DNA from: Fibrobacterota bacterium | Lineage (GTDB): Bacteria > Fibrobacterota > Chitinivibrionia > Chitinivibrionales > Chitinispirillaceae | Reading direction: 5' to 3' | NCBI GenBank assembly: GCA_023459055.1 | Contig: JAEWVR010000020.1 | Span: 158,646-222,645, forward strand | DNA: 64,000 nt | In this document: one piece after another, positions 19,403-26,762 of the stretch | Numbering within the stretch: position 1 is the stretch's first letter | Layout: each line of letters begins with the position of its first letter | Notes under the pieces: model-generated | Database searches by the model: none | What the model saw: only the letters and a program-made list of their open reading frames with translations | Told to the model about the DNA's origin: nothing | Position numbers and translations under genes: made by a program

Positions 19403-19852
19403 ATGAATGTACAATCTCTTTTTAAAATTGCTATTGAACAGGAAGTTGAGGCTTGTGAATTTTACAAAAAGGCATCTGAAAAAGTATCAAATGCCGCTGT
19501 AAAAGATATTTTCCTGCAGCTTTCTGCTGATGAAGCCGAGCATGCGGATACGCTCAGAAAATATGAACAGGATTCATCTCTTGTTGGAAAATTTGTTTCA
19601 CCTGAGGTAGATTATGCTATTGCAGATAAAAACAATACTCCGGTATTGTCAATTAATATGAAACCTGCAGATGCAATAATGCTTGCGGCTAAAAAAGAAC
19701 AGGAAGCGTCGGAATTCTATACGGCACTTTCCAAAAAAGCAACTGATAAGCAAATTGTGACAATGCTTCAATCACTTGCGGCTATGGAGCTTGGACATAA
19801 GCAGAAACTTGAAAATGCATTTGTGCAGATCGGTTACCCGGAATCATTTTAA
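19403..19852 (+). CDS. ferritin-like / rubrerythrin-type diiron protein
   Basis: 149 aa, predicted four-helix bundle with two matching halves: EQEVEACEFY with DEAEHAD in the first and EQEASEFY with MELGHK in the second, the E...E / ExxH carboxylate-histidine pattern of a diiron site. No rubredoxin domain is present, so it is a stand-alone ferritin-like domain. Such proteins in anaerobes scavenge peroxide or handle iron. It lies 51 bp after fdhA and before a terminator, so it is probably part of the formate dehydrogenase transcript and may protect its oxygen-sensitive clusters (inference). Confidence 0.8.
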   Translation: MNVQSLFKIAIEQEVEACEFYKKASEKVSNAAVKDIFLQLSADEAEHADTLRKYEQDSSLVGKFVSPEVDYAIADKNNTPVLSINMKPADAIMLAAKKEQEASEFYTALSKKATDKQIVTMLQSLAAMELGHKQKLENAFVQIGYPESF

Positions 19853-19881
19853 TAGTATGCTTGATATGACTATCATATCTT

Positions 19882-19926
19882 ATACGAACACTGCAGATCT
19901 ACAGTGTTGTGTTCGTATGTCTTTTT
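19882..19926 (+). terminator. intrinsic terminator after the formate dehydrogenase operon
   Basis: ATACGAACAC ... GTGTTCGTAT stem with an inner ACACTG/CAGTGT extension, followed by a T5 run (about 19922-19926). Confidence 0.8.
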
Positions 19927-19977
19927 GATCCTGATTGATAGTTAAGAATGCATTGTTAACATTATGATAATTTTAAT

Positions 19978-20040
19978 GCCCGCCCCCTAAATCCCCCGCA
20001 GGGGGACTTATTGAAAATCAAAATCCTACAAGGGGGCGGG
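19978..20040. repeat. GC-rich palindromic repeat, degenerate copy
   Basis: Left arm (19981-20009) is identical to that of the copy at 63909-64000 and contains the inner hairpin CCCCCGCAGGGGG. The right arm is reduced to AGGGGGCGGG. Lies between the formate dehydrogenase terminator and the mobB-like gene. Confidence 0.8.
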
Positions 20041-20068
20041 ATGTATACCATATACAAAAGGACATATC

Positions 20069-20518
20069 ATGAAAATTATTGTTGTTTCAGGAGCATGTTC
20101 CGGTGTTGGTAAAACAACACTTGCAAGAGGTATATCAAACCTGTTACCCGATGCCCTTACTGTAAAGATTGGGCATCATACAGAAAATATACAAAAAGCA
20201 ATAAAACTCTTTCCAATGGGTACATCAATCGATACGATCAGACAGTTTGCAGGCAATGTGCCATACCTGATAATTGAGAGTAATACTATATTAAAAGAAA
20301 TTATTCCCGAATGTGTGATATATCTCACAGGGGATTCACTAAAACCATCTGCATTACTTGCATTAACAATGGCAGATATTATATGTGGTGAATATGTTAG
20401 TAACTGTAAAATTAACGAATTAGCAATTCGCTTATCGCTTGATATAATTGTAGTAAGGAAAATAGCAATGATGACAGGCGCGAAGGTGGATGCGGTTTGT
20501 GAGATGATTCCGGCATAA
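20069..20518 (+). CDS. MobB-like P-loop protein
   Basis: 149 aa. Walker A GACSGVGKTTLARG near residue 8 and an early KIGHHTENIQKAIK segment resemble MobB, the GTP-binding partner of MobA in guanine-dinucleotide cofactor synthesis. The middle (PYLIIESNTILKEIIPECVI) fits the MobB Walker B region. The C-terminal ~40 residues (ADIICGEYVSNC... to VVRKIAMMTGAKV) are not part of ordinary MobB and align with a segment in the MobA protein encoded 2 kb downstream. First gene of the cofactor cluster, behind a palindromic repeat. Confidence 0.7.
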   Translation: MKIIVVSGACSGVGKTTLARGISNLLPDALTVKIGHHTENIQKAIKLFPMGTSIDTIRQFAGNVPYLIIESNTILKEIIPECVIYLTGDSLKPSALLALTMADIICGEYVSNCKINELAIRLSLDIIVVRKIAMMTGAKVDAVCEMIPA

Positions 20519-20559
20519 GAATTGATGACTTATTTTATTTGATGCGTAAGGTGATAGTG

Positions 20560-21336
20560 ATGCATAATGAGAATAATTCCTTTATTACAATAGAAACAAT
20601 ACGCGTTAACGATGCTCAAATTGAGCATACTACCGATACTGTTGCAAAGGAAGTGTTGCTGACAATAGTCGTTAATGACCATGAGATCGCAACGTTACTT
20701 GTATCACCTCAGCATATTCATGAATTAGTGTGTGGTTATTTGTTTACGTACGGATTTATAAATGAAAGTTCTGAGATGCTAAATTTCCGGCTTGATGCCC
20801 AAATGTGGATCGCGTATGTTGATCTGCCACATTTACCGGATCTGTCAGCAAAACAAAAAAAGCATGATACCGCACTGCACCATAATAACGCGATGCATAC
20901 CAATGAATTGTCAATAAATCAAAAACTACATAACGATCTGAATGTGGATAAAGAACAGATATTTGCACTAATTAAGAAGCTTGATAAAGGCTCAGATCTA
21001 TTTACTATGACAGGTGCAGTTCATACTTCGATATTGTCTGATAATGATACCGAGTATTGTATTGATGATATTGCACGTCATAATTCAGTGGATAAAGTAA
21101 TCGGAAGAGCACTTCTTGATAAAAAAAATTTGAGCTCGTTTATACTCGCCCGTACAGGAAGAATATCATCGGAAATAGTTTACAAAGTACGACGTGCGGG
21201 AATATCGGTAGCAATTTCCCGCGGCGCTCCGACAGATCAGGCTGTACATTTGTGCAGAGTAATGGGAATCACTCTTGTAGGATTCGCAAGGAATAGGACA
21301 TTCAATATTTATGCAAATCCAGAACGGATTATTTGA
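20560..21336 (+). CDS. fdhD: FdhD-type formate dehydrogenase sulfurtransferase, CxxC motif absent
   Basis: 258 aa. FdhD carries sulfur from IscS to the Mo-bis-MGD cofactor of formate dehydrogenase. The family pattern is clear: VSPQHIHELVCGYLFTYGFI near 55, LFTMTGAVHTSIL (family TGG-H, here TGAVH), IDDIARHNSVDKVIGRAL, and SRGAPTDQAVHLCRVMGITL with PERI at the end. The segment that usually carries SCGxCG, just before the TGGxH motif, reads TNELSINQKLHND with no cysteine. The start at 20560 is chosen because AAGGTG lies eight bases upstream; an ATG six codons earlier lacks a ribosome site. Located 41 bp after the mobB-like gene. Confidence 0.85.
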   Translation: MHNENNSFITIETIRVNDAQIEHTTDTVAKEVLLTIVVNDHEIATLLVSPQHIHELVCGYLFTYGFINESSEMLNFRLDAQMWIAYVDLPHLPDLSAKQKKHDTALHHNNAMHTNELSINQKLHNDLNVDKEQIFALIKKLDKGSDLFTMTGAVHTSILSDNDTEYCIDDIARHNSVDKVIGRALLDKKNLSSFILARTGRISSEIVYKVRRAGISVAISRGAPTDQAVHLCRVMGITLVGFARNRTFNIYANPERII

Positions 21337-21390
21337 ACCGGTACAATACTTTTAATCATAATTGTATAAGAATTTTTTAAAAGGTTGAAA

Positions 21391-21585
21391 ATGGATAAAA
21401 TCAAACAGGTCGATGTACAACTTGACACAGTTGCTGTTGCTGGCGATGATGGCAGGAAAAGAATATCATGTCTTGACGCATTAAAAATTAGTACCGATTG
21501 CATGGTATCCGCTGATATAGTAGGGAAACGGTGTGATGACAAAAATATAAGAATATGTCATTGTCAGTTAACATGCTTTGAATAA
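21391..21585 (+). CDS. small Cys-containing protein, unknown function
   Basis: 64 aa, start ATG with AAAAGG six bases before. The sequence opens MDKIKQVDVQLDTVAVAGDD, and the second half (ISCLDALKISTD... IVGKRCDDKNIRICHCQ, ending LTCFE) has five cysteines, three in the last nine residues. Its C-terminal half follows the same spacing of small, hydrophobic and basic positions as the tail of the MobB-like protein and the N-terminal part of MobA in this cluster. Not recognised as a named family. Lies between fdhD and a hairpin, so it is likely co-transcribed with fdhD; a sulfur- or metal-handling role is only a guess. Confidence 0.6.
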   Translation: MDKIKQVDVQLDTVAVAGDDGRKRISCLDALKISTDCMVSADIVGKRCDDKNIRICHCQLTCFE

Positions 21586-21595
21586 CTTTTTTTTA

Positions 21596-21627
21596 CTGTC
21601 GATATGTCGGCTTCGACATTTCGACAG
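21596..21627 (+). terminator. hairpin after the small Cys protein
   Basis: 14-bp stem CTGTCGATATGTCG / CGACATTTCGACAG with one mismatch and a GCTT loop, then AGTTTATT. Likely a terminator or processing site for the mobB-like/fdhD transcript. Confidence 0.55.
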
Positions 21628-21708
21628 AGTTTATTGCTTATAGCAGAAGTGCTGATCTCTTAATAAAAAGTAGCTGTTGTAAACATACTCGTAAACAGCA
21701 TCCATCAG

Positions 21709-21804
21709 CGCCCCCTAAATCCCCCGTAGGGGGACTTGAAGAAGGTTGCATAAAGCTGATGTTTTCCATTATTCAAAGTCCCCCTGCGGGGGATTTAGGG
21801 GGCG
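21709..21804. repeat. GC-rich inverted-repeat element, full copy
   Basis: 29-bp terminal inverted repeats (21709-21737 and 21776-21804, one mismatch) flank 38 bp of unrelated sequence. Each arm contains its own CCCCCG(C/T)AGGGGG hairpin. Same family as 63909-64000 and 19978-20040. No coding capacity. Confidence 0.9.
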
Positions 21805-21870
21805 TGAATTGGCGTATTCAGTTTACAAAAGATCAGGATCATTGAATTAACATAAGGATATTTTAAGAAA

Positions 21871-22242
21871 ATGAAATCCGGTATGAAATTATTTCTCAAT
21901 AGCGATAGTGGTGCGGCCGTGTTTGGAAGCGGAAAATGGAAACTACTTGCCGCCATTGATGAACTCGGATCAATTCAAAAAGCCGCTGAGTCATTGGATA
22001 GAAGTTACCGAAAGGCCTGGGGCGATATCAAAAACGCTGAGAGTGGATTTGGAAAAAAACTGGTGGTTACTGTCAGGGGTGGCAGGTCAGGCGGAGAAAC
22101 AAAATTAACGGAATTCGGTAAACAATTCTTAAATGCCTGGAATAGTTATTATCTGTCAGTAGATCAGTTTGTTAAGAATGCATATAATGAAAACTTGTCA
22201 CCTGTTCTCAACACAATTAAAAACAGAGCAGACAATACATGA
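21871..22242 (+). CDS. modE: ModE-type DNA-binding protein, HTH domain only
   Basis: 123 aa winged-helix protein. FGSGKWKLLAAIDELGSIQKA followed by AESLDRSYRKAWGDIKNAE and TVRGGRSGGETKLTEFGKQF is the ModE N-terminal signature. Full-length ModE (about 260 aa) adds two TOBE domains that sense molybdate; they are missing here, and a separate di-TOBE protein is encoded in the mod operon at 8837-9241. Likely controls molybdate uptake and cofactor genes. Its stop overlaps the mobA start (ATGA). Confidence 0.88.
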   Translation: MKSGMKLFLNSDSGAAVFGSGKWKLLAAIDELGSIQKAAESLDRSYRKAWGDIKNAESGFGKKLVVTVRGGRSGGETKLTEFGKQFLNAWNSYYLSVDQFVKNAYNENLSPVLNTIKNRADNT

Positions 22243-23237
22243 AAAGCATTTTGATAGTACCAATCAATAATTATGCCTGGAATCAATTCATTGCTGATGA
22301 AATCGTAAGTCTTTTATCGCCATGTTTTCAAAATGTCAACACGGTGAATCTGTATCCGGTCGATTCTGAAAAAGACTGTTTTAAAAATAAAAAATGTCAA
22401 TTAACAGATTACAGTATAGCACAGTCTGTTTCCATTTATATGAGTGGTCATGAAATTGATGGGCTTGTTCCCGATCTGATACTACAGCCATTTGAAACAG
22501 GTGATGCCATATTGTATCGTGATACAACACATTGCGCACGAATAGCGTGCGGTTCAATGATGTCGGATAATGAATTACATAAGTGTGCAGACAAACTTGG
22601 AGTATCATCAAGTATTATAAAACAAATAGCCTGGTTATCCGGTGTAAGAGTAGAGAATGTCCAGGGTATTCTGCTCGCCGGGGGAAAAAGTTTACGCATG
22701 GGCACAGATAAAGCATCACTTCCCTTGGGAGAAACGACACTTGTGGCATCACTCGCAGAAATGCTTAAGCTATGGTGTGATAACCTTCTTGTAAGTATCG
22801 CAAAAGGTAAACAATCGCCACTTGAAAATGTTCAGGTCGTGGTAGATAAACATGATGAATCGGGACCTCTTGCCGGCATCTGTTCGGCATTGACAGAAAC
22901 GCATTCACGAGTCTCGCTTGTTGTTGCCTGTGATATACCATATATTCATCCTATGCTCATTCGCAAAATGCTATCATTTTGTAATGAGTATGATATCGTG
23001 GTTCCATCATTTAAAACCGATACCGTTGAACCACTGATGGCAGTATATACAAAAGCATGTCTTGGAAAAATTGAAATACTTCTTGATAGGAAGAGATATA
23101 GGGTTAAGGACCTGTTTAACATGTGTAAAACAAAAACAGTAACCTGGTCTGATAACGCATGGTATGCTAATTTGAATACATGGGACGAATACAATGCATA
23201 TTGTAATACAAATATGATGAAAACTCACAATAAATGA
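22239..23237 (+). CDS. mobA: molybdenum cofactor guanylyltransferase with extra N-terminal domain
   Basis: 332 aa. Residues ~139-332 are a MobA nucleotidyltransferase: GILLAGGKSLRMGTDKASLP (GTP/Mg-binding), ESGPLAGICSAL, VVACDIPYIHP (catalytic Asp) and VEPLMAVY. It attaches GMP to molybdopterin to make the MGD needed by formate dehydrogenase. Residues 1-138 are extra: an unrecognised region (MKSILIVPINNYAWNQFIAD) and a segment, ARIACGSMMSDNELHKCADK to IIKQIAWLSGVRV, that aligns with the C-terminus of the MobB-like protein 2 kb upstream. Start overlaps modE by 4 bp. Confidence 0.85.
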   Translation: MKSILIVPINNYAWNQFIADEIVSLLSPCFQNVNTVNLYPVDSEKDCFKNKKCQLTDYSIAQSVSIYMSGHEIDGLVPDLILQPFETGDAILYRDTTHCARIACGSMMSDNELHKCADKLGVSSSIIKQIAWLSGVRVENVQGILLAGGKSLRMGTDKASLPLGETTLVASLAEMLKLWCDNLLVSIAKGKQSPLENVQVVVDKHDESGPLAGICSALTETHSRVSLVVACDIPYIHPMLIRKMLSFCNEYDIVVPSFKTDTVEPLMAVYTKACLGKIEILLDRKRYRVKDLFNMCKTKTVTWSDNAWYANLNTWDEYNAYCNTNMMKTHNK

Positions 23238-23314
23238 GATTGAATCAATAGAAATAATGTAACATCGCGAATGATTTTATAAAATATGTGTTTATACAAT
23301 AAGGGAAACGAATA

Positions 23315-24493
23315 ATGGTATCATTTGAAAAAGCTTTTGAAATTGTTATGCAGACTGTTTGTCCTTGCGATAGTGAGATTGTTGAAATTAAACATTCGAT
23401 GGAGCGTGTGTTAGCGCGGGACATCTTATCTGATGTTAATATGCCACCAGCTGATATGTCAGCTATGGATGGATATGCCTGCAAATTTTGTGACCGCTCG
23501 ATGCCGCTAAAAATAGTTGAAACAATTGCTGCCGGGGCTGTTCCTAAAATGTCAATAGAAACCGGAATGTGCAGCCGGATTATGACAGGTGCAATGGTAC
23601 CATCAGGTGCTGATTGTGTCGTGATGTTTGAACACAGCTCGGAAACGGATGGTATTGTCACCGTAACCAAAATGACAAATAATAGAAATATCCGTTACAA
23701 GGCAGAAGATACAAAAGCCGGAGATGTATTACTAAGTAAAGGAACGCGTATTGATGCTGCAACCTGTGCCCTACTTGCTGCTACAGGTTGTAATAATGTA
23801 CCGGTCGCTAAGTACCCTCGTATTGCTATTATTGCTACAGGGAATGAACTTGTTGAACCGGAACAAATTCCTGCAGGTGCTCAAATACGTAATAGTAATA
23901 GTTATCAGCTTTACGCACAGACTCTGCAGTGCGGATGTGCACCGGTGTATTTAGGGATCGCAAAAGATACAAAAAAATCAACGCTCGATTTATTAGAAAA
24001 AGCAAAGTCTGAATCGGATGTTATTCTTATCTCCGGTGGTGTCTCGGCAGGAGATTTTGATTACGTTCCAGATGTACTAAAAGAATGTGGCTTTAATGTG
24101 ATCGTTGAAAGTATTGCAATTAAACCAGGTAAACCAACAACGTTTGCAACGAATGGTAACCAATTTGTTTTTGGTATGTCCGGTAATCCTGTCGCATCAT
24201 ACGTCTTGTTTGAATTGCTTGTGAGGCCATTTCTTATGCGCTTGATGGGGAATTATGATCGCCCGGTATTTGTCAAGGTACCCCTTGCAAATGACATAAA
24301 AAAGAAAAAAGGTGATAGAAAAGAGGTGGTACCGGTCAGGTTTAACACAGAGGGCTGTGCTGAAGCTGTCAAGTATCATGGATCTGCACACATTAATGCC
24401 TATTCAATAGCACATGCATTTTTGTGGCTGAATGAAGATATTGATACGGTTGAAAAGGGAACAATGGTTTCAGTGCAGCTTATAGAGAAATAG
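23315..24493 (+). CDS. moeA: molybdopterin molybdenumtransferase
   Basis: 392 aa. Inserts molybdate into adenylylated molybdopterin. Seen: MPPADMSAMDGYAC near 47, IMTGAMVPSGADCVVMFEH near 90, IATGNELVEPEQIPAGAQIRNSN near 175, ISGGVSAGDFDYVPDVL near 235, KPGKPTTFA and FGMSGNPVASYVLFELLVRP near 290. Full family length including the C-terminal beta-barrel. Lies 77 bp after mobA, followed 10 bp later by moaA. Confidence 0.95.
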   Translation: MVSFEKAFEIVMQTVCPCDSEIVEIKHSMERVLARDILSDVNMPPADMSAMDGYACKFCDRSMPLKIVETIAAGAVPKMSIETGMCSRIMTGAMVPSGADCVVMFEHSSETDGIVTVTKMTNNRNIRYKAEDTKAGDVLLSKGTRIDAATCALLAATGCNNVPVAKYPRIAIIATGNELVEPEQIPAGAQIRNSNSYQLYAQTLQCGCAPVYLGIAKDTKKSTLDLLEKAKSESDVILISGGVSAGDFDYVPDVLKECGFNVIVESIAIKPGKPTTFATNGNQFVFGMSGNPVASYVLFELLVRPFLMRLMGNYDRPVFVKVPLANDIKKKKGDRKEVVPVRFNTEGCAEAVKYHGSAHINAYSIAHAFLWLNEDIDTVEKGTMVSVQLIEK

Positions 24494-24503
24494 AGGACAG
24501 TAC

Positions 24504-25319
24504 ATGTTACTTGACACATTTGGAAGAGAAATATATTACCTGCGAATCTCGGTGACTGACCGGTGCAATTTTCGTTGTACCTATTGTATGCCATCTGATG
24601 GGGTTGATTTTAAAAGTCATGATCAGATGCTCCGGTATGAGGATATCGCAAAAATAGCTCTTGAAGCCGGTAAAATTGGGTTTTACAAAATACGATTGAC
24701 CGGTGGAGAACCTCTTGTCAAAAAGAATATTGAACACTGTGTTGCACTGATCAAGGCTACCGGGTACTATCGTGATATTTGTATGACCACAAACGGTTCA
24801 TTGTTAACCTTTGACAAGGCTGTTGTACTGAAAACAGCAGGGCTTGATAGGATAACAATATCTCTTGATACCCTTGACAGTGAAGCATTCACCCGGATTA
24901 CCAGGGGGGGGGTCATTACTGATGTTATCCGGGGTATTGATGCCGCACAAGTGGCAGGGTTTGCTAATACCAAGATTAATATGGTTATAACCCCCGAAAC
25001 AACACGGGATGAAATTGAAAAAATGCGTTTGTTCAGTCAGAGTAAAGGTGCAAAGCTACAATTAATTTATCAGTTTTCATTATCAGATAGAGATGATGTC
25101 TCAATGAATGAAAACATTGCACAGAGACCACCGAAATGCTGCAATTGTAACAGGATCAGGATCACCGCTGATGGTTTTGTGAAATCATGTCTTTTTTCAG
25201 ACAATGAGGAAAAAATTGATCTTGATGATATTGCCGGTTCGTTGCGACGTGCAATACAAAATAAACCGGAAAATGGTGTCGCTTGCAGTACAAGAAGTAT
25301 GAGTCAGATTGGAGGATAA
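24504..25319 (+). CDS. moaA: compact MoaA, GTP 3',8-cyclase
   Basis: 271 aa radical-SAM enzyme for the first step of molybdopterin synthesis, with MoaC. First cluster C21-x3-C25-x2-C28 (RCNFRCTYC), RLTGGEPLVKKNIE near 73, MTTNGSLL and DRITISLDTLDSEAFTRITR. Second cluster CCNCNRIRITADGFVKSC gives C212, C215 and C229, and the essential C-terminal Gly-Gly is kept (MSQIGG). It is about 55 residues shorter than usual (~325-330); the gap falls between LQLIYQFSLS and the second cluster, where a loop of the C-terminal domain is lost. AGAGGA precedes the start. Confidence 0.88.
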   Translation: MLLDTFGREIYYLRISVTDRCNFRCTYCMPSDGVDFKSHDQMLRYEDIAKIALEAGKIGFYKIRLTGGEPLVKKNIEHCVALIKATGYYRDICMTTNGSLLTFDKAVVLKTAGLDRITISLDTLDSEAFTRITRGGVITDVIRGIDAAQVAGFANTKINMVITPETTRDEIEKMRLFSQSKGAKLQLIYQFSLSDRDDVSMNENIAQRPPKCCNCNRIRITADGFVKSCLFSDNEEKIDLDDIAGSLRRAIQNKPENGVACSTRSMSQIGG

Positions 25320-25320
25320 T

Positions 25321-25776
25321 ATGAGCGGGTTTTCGCATATTGATAAACAGGGAAGTATGACAATGGTTGATGTCTCTGCAAAGGGTAAATCACTTCGCAC
25401 TGCAGTTGCTAAAGGCGACATTATTATGCAGGAGGAAACGATTAATCAGCTGCAGGGGATGCTGTTAAAAAAAGGGGATGCAGTCGCGTGTGCGCGTGTT
25501 GCCGGGATCATGGCCGCGAAGAAAACGGCGGATCTGATACCTCTTTGTCACCCTTTGCTACTTAATAATGTTTCGGTTGATTTTACAATCCTTGCAGATC
25601 GTATCGAAATTACAGCAACAGTAGTATGTGAAGGGTCTACCGGTGTCGAAATGGAAGCGCTGACCGCAGTATCTGTTGCAGCACTCACACTCTATGATAT
25701 GTGTAAAGCGATTGATAAAAAAATGACTATCAGTAATGTATATCTTGTTAGTAAAAAGAAAGAAGGGATTAAATGA
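25321..25776 (+). CDS. moaC: cyclic pyranopterin monophosphate synthase
   Basis: 151 aa; completes cPMP formation after MoaA. Typical sequence: FSHIDKQGSMTMVDVSAKG, MAAKKTADLIPLCHPLLL near 65, and VCEGSTGVEMEALTAVSVAA followed by LTLYDMCKA near 105. TTGGAGG, overlapping the moaA stop, serves as its ribosome site, so the start at 25321 is well supported. The stop overlaps the next start (ATGA). Confidence 0.96.
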   Translation: MSGFSHIDKQGSMTMVDVSAKGKSLRTAVAKGDIIMQEETINQLQGMLLKKGDAVACARVAGIMAAKKTADLIPLCHPLLLNNVSVDFTILADRIEITATVVCEGSTGVEMEALTAVSVAALTLYDMCKAIDKKMTISNVYLVSKKKEGIK

Positions 25777-26210
25777 GTAACTTTAATGTTGTATCCGTTA
25801 ATATTTCAGAACGTAGAGGAATTCCTAAAACACCGGTTGATAGTATCGAACTGAAGGTAGGTGTTGGCATTTATAACGATGCCCACGCCGGTTCCGGACA
25901 TCGTGAGGTATCGCTGCTTGCGCTTGAAGATATACAGACGATGCAGGCCAGGAATGCATCAGTAAAAATCGGCGATTTCGCAGAAAACATTACAACATCG
26001 GGTGTGGTACTTCATAAACTGCCAATCGGAACAAAGTTGACAATAGGCGATTGTCTGCTTGAGGTGACACAGATTGGAAAAGAGTGTCATAGCGGATGCG
26101 TTATTATGAAACAGGTAGGGGAGTGTATTATGCCAAAACAGGGAATCTTTGCACGCGTACTGAAAGGCGGTGTCATAAAAAATGGAAATACTGGTACTTA
26201 CAGTCTCTGA
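25773..26210 (+). CDS. MOSC-domain protein
   Basis: 145 aa. MOSC domains are related to the molybdenum cofactor sulfurase C-terminus and bind Moco or carry sulfur. GVGIYNDAHAGSGHREVSLLA and the conserved Cys in IGKECHSGCVIMKQVGEC near 108-118 fit the single-domain bacterial MOSC family that is often encoded next to mogA and moaC. Overlaps moaC by 4 bp and mogA by 29 bp. Which molybdoenzyme or ligand it serves is unknown. Confidence 0.85.
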   Translation: MSNFNVVSVNISERRGIPKTPVDSIELKVGVGIYNDAHAGSGHREVSLLALEDIQTMQARNASVKIGDFAENITTSGVVLHKLPIGTKLTIGDCLLEVTQIGKECHSGCVIMKQVGECIMPKQGIFARVLKGGVIKNGNTGTYSL

Positions 26211-26649
26211 TCGGGCATCAAAAGGTATCTATGAAGATCTTTGCGGTCCTGCCATGGAGGAAATGCTCAGAGCATCGGTTGAATCGTGTAAAGTTCACAG
26301 AAAAATTGTTCCTGATGAAAAAGATCAGATAATTAATGCATTTAATGCGTTTGCATCGTGTGATTTTATTTTTACCACCGGGGGAACCGGAATTTCACCC
26401 CGTGATGTTACCCCTGATGCAACAAGTGATTGGTGTGAAAAAATAGTCCCCGGAATAGGCGAGTATCTCAGAATTGAGTCACTCAAACAGACGAAACATG
26501 CTGTGTTTTCAAGGGCTGTGGCAGGAATACATGGAAAAACAATGGTAGTAAATTTCCCCGGCTCTGTAAAAGGTGCAACGTTTTGTCTGGAATTGTTTAT
26601 CCCGATGATTTCACACTCGGTACGCATGATCGCAGGGGAGGGACACTGA
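26182..26649 (+). CDS. mogA: molybdopterin adenylyltransferase (MogA/MoaB family)
   Basis: 155 aa. Adenylylates molybdopterin before MoeA inserts molybdenum. LVLTVSDRASKGIYEDLCGP at the N-terminus, FIFTTGGTGISPRDVTPDAT near 67 and GIHGKTMVVNFPGSVKGATF near 118 are diagnostic. Starts inside the end of the MOSC gene (29-bp overlap in another frame), with AAAGGCGG upstream. Completes the set moaA-moaC-mogA-moeA-mobA; moaD, moaE and moeB are not in this window and must be elsewhere. Confidence 0.93.
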   Translation: MEILVLTVSDRASKGIYEDLCGPAMEEMLRASVESCKVHRKIVPDEKDQIINAFNAFASCDFIFTTGGTGISPRDVTPDATSDWCEKIVPGIGEYLRIESLKQTKHAVFSRAVAGIHGKTMVVNFPGSVKGATFCLELFIPMISHSVRMIAGEGH

Positions 26650-26762
26650 TTAATTCCAGAGGATTTTGATAGAAATCGGACAATGGATTGATATCACTGG
26701 CGGTTTGAACTATATTAAAAATACTCATAATGAACCGTCTGATAAGCTGAAGGTAATGAACG

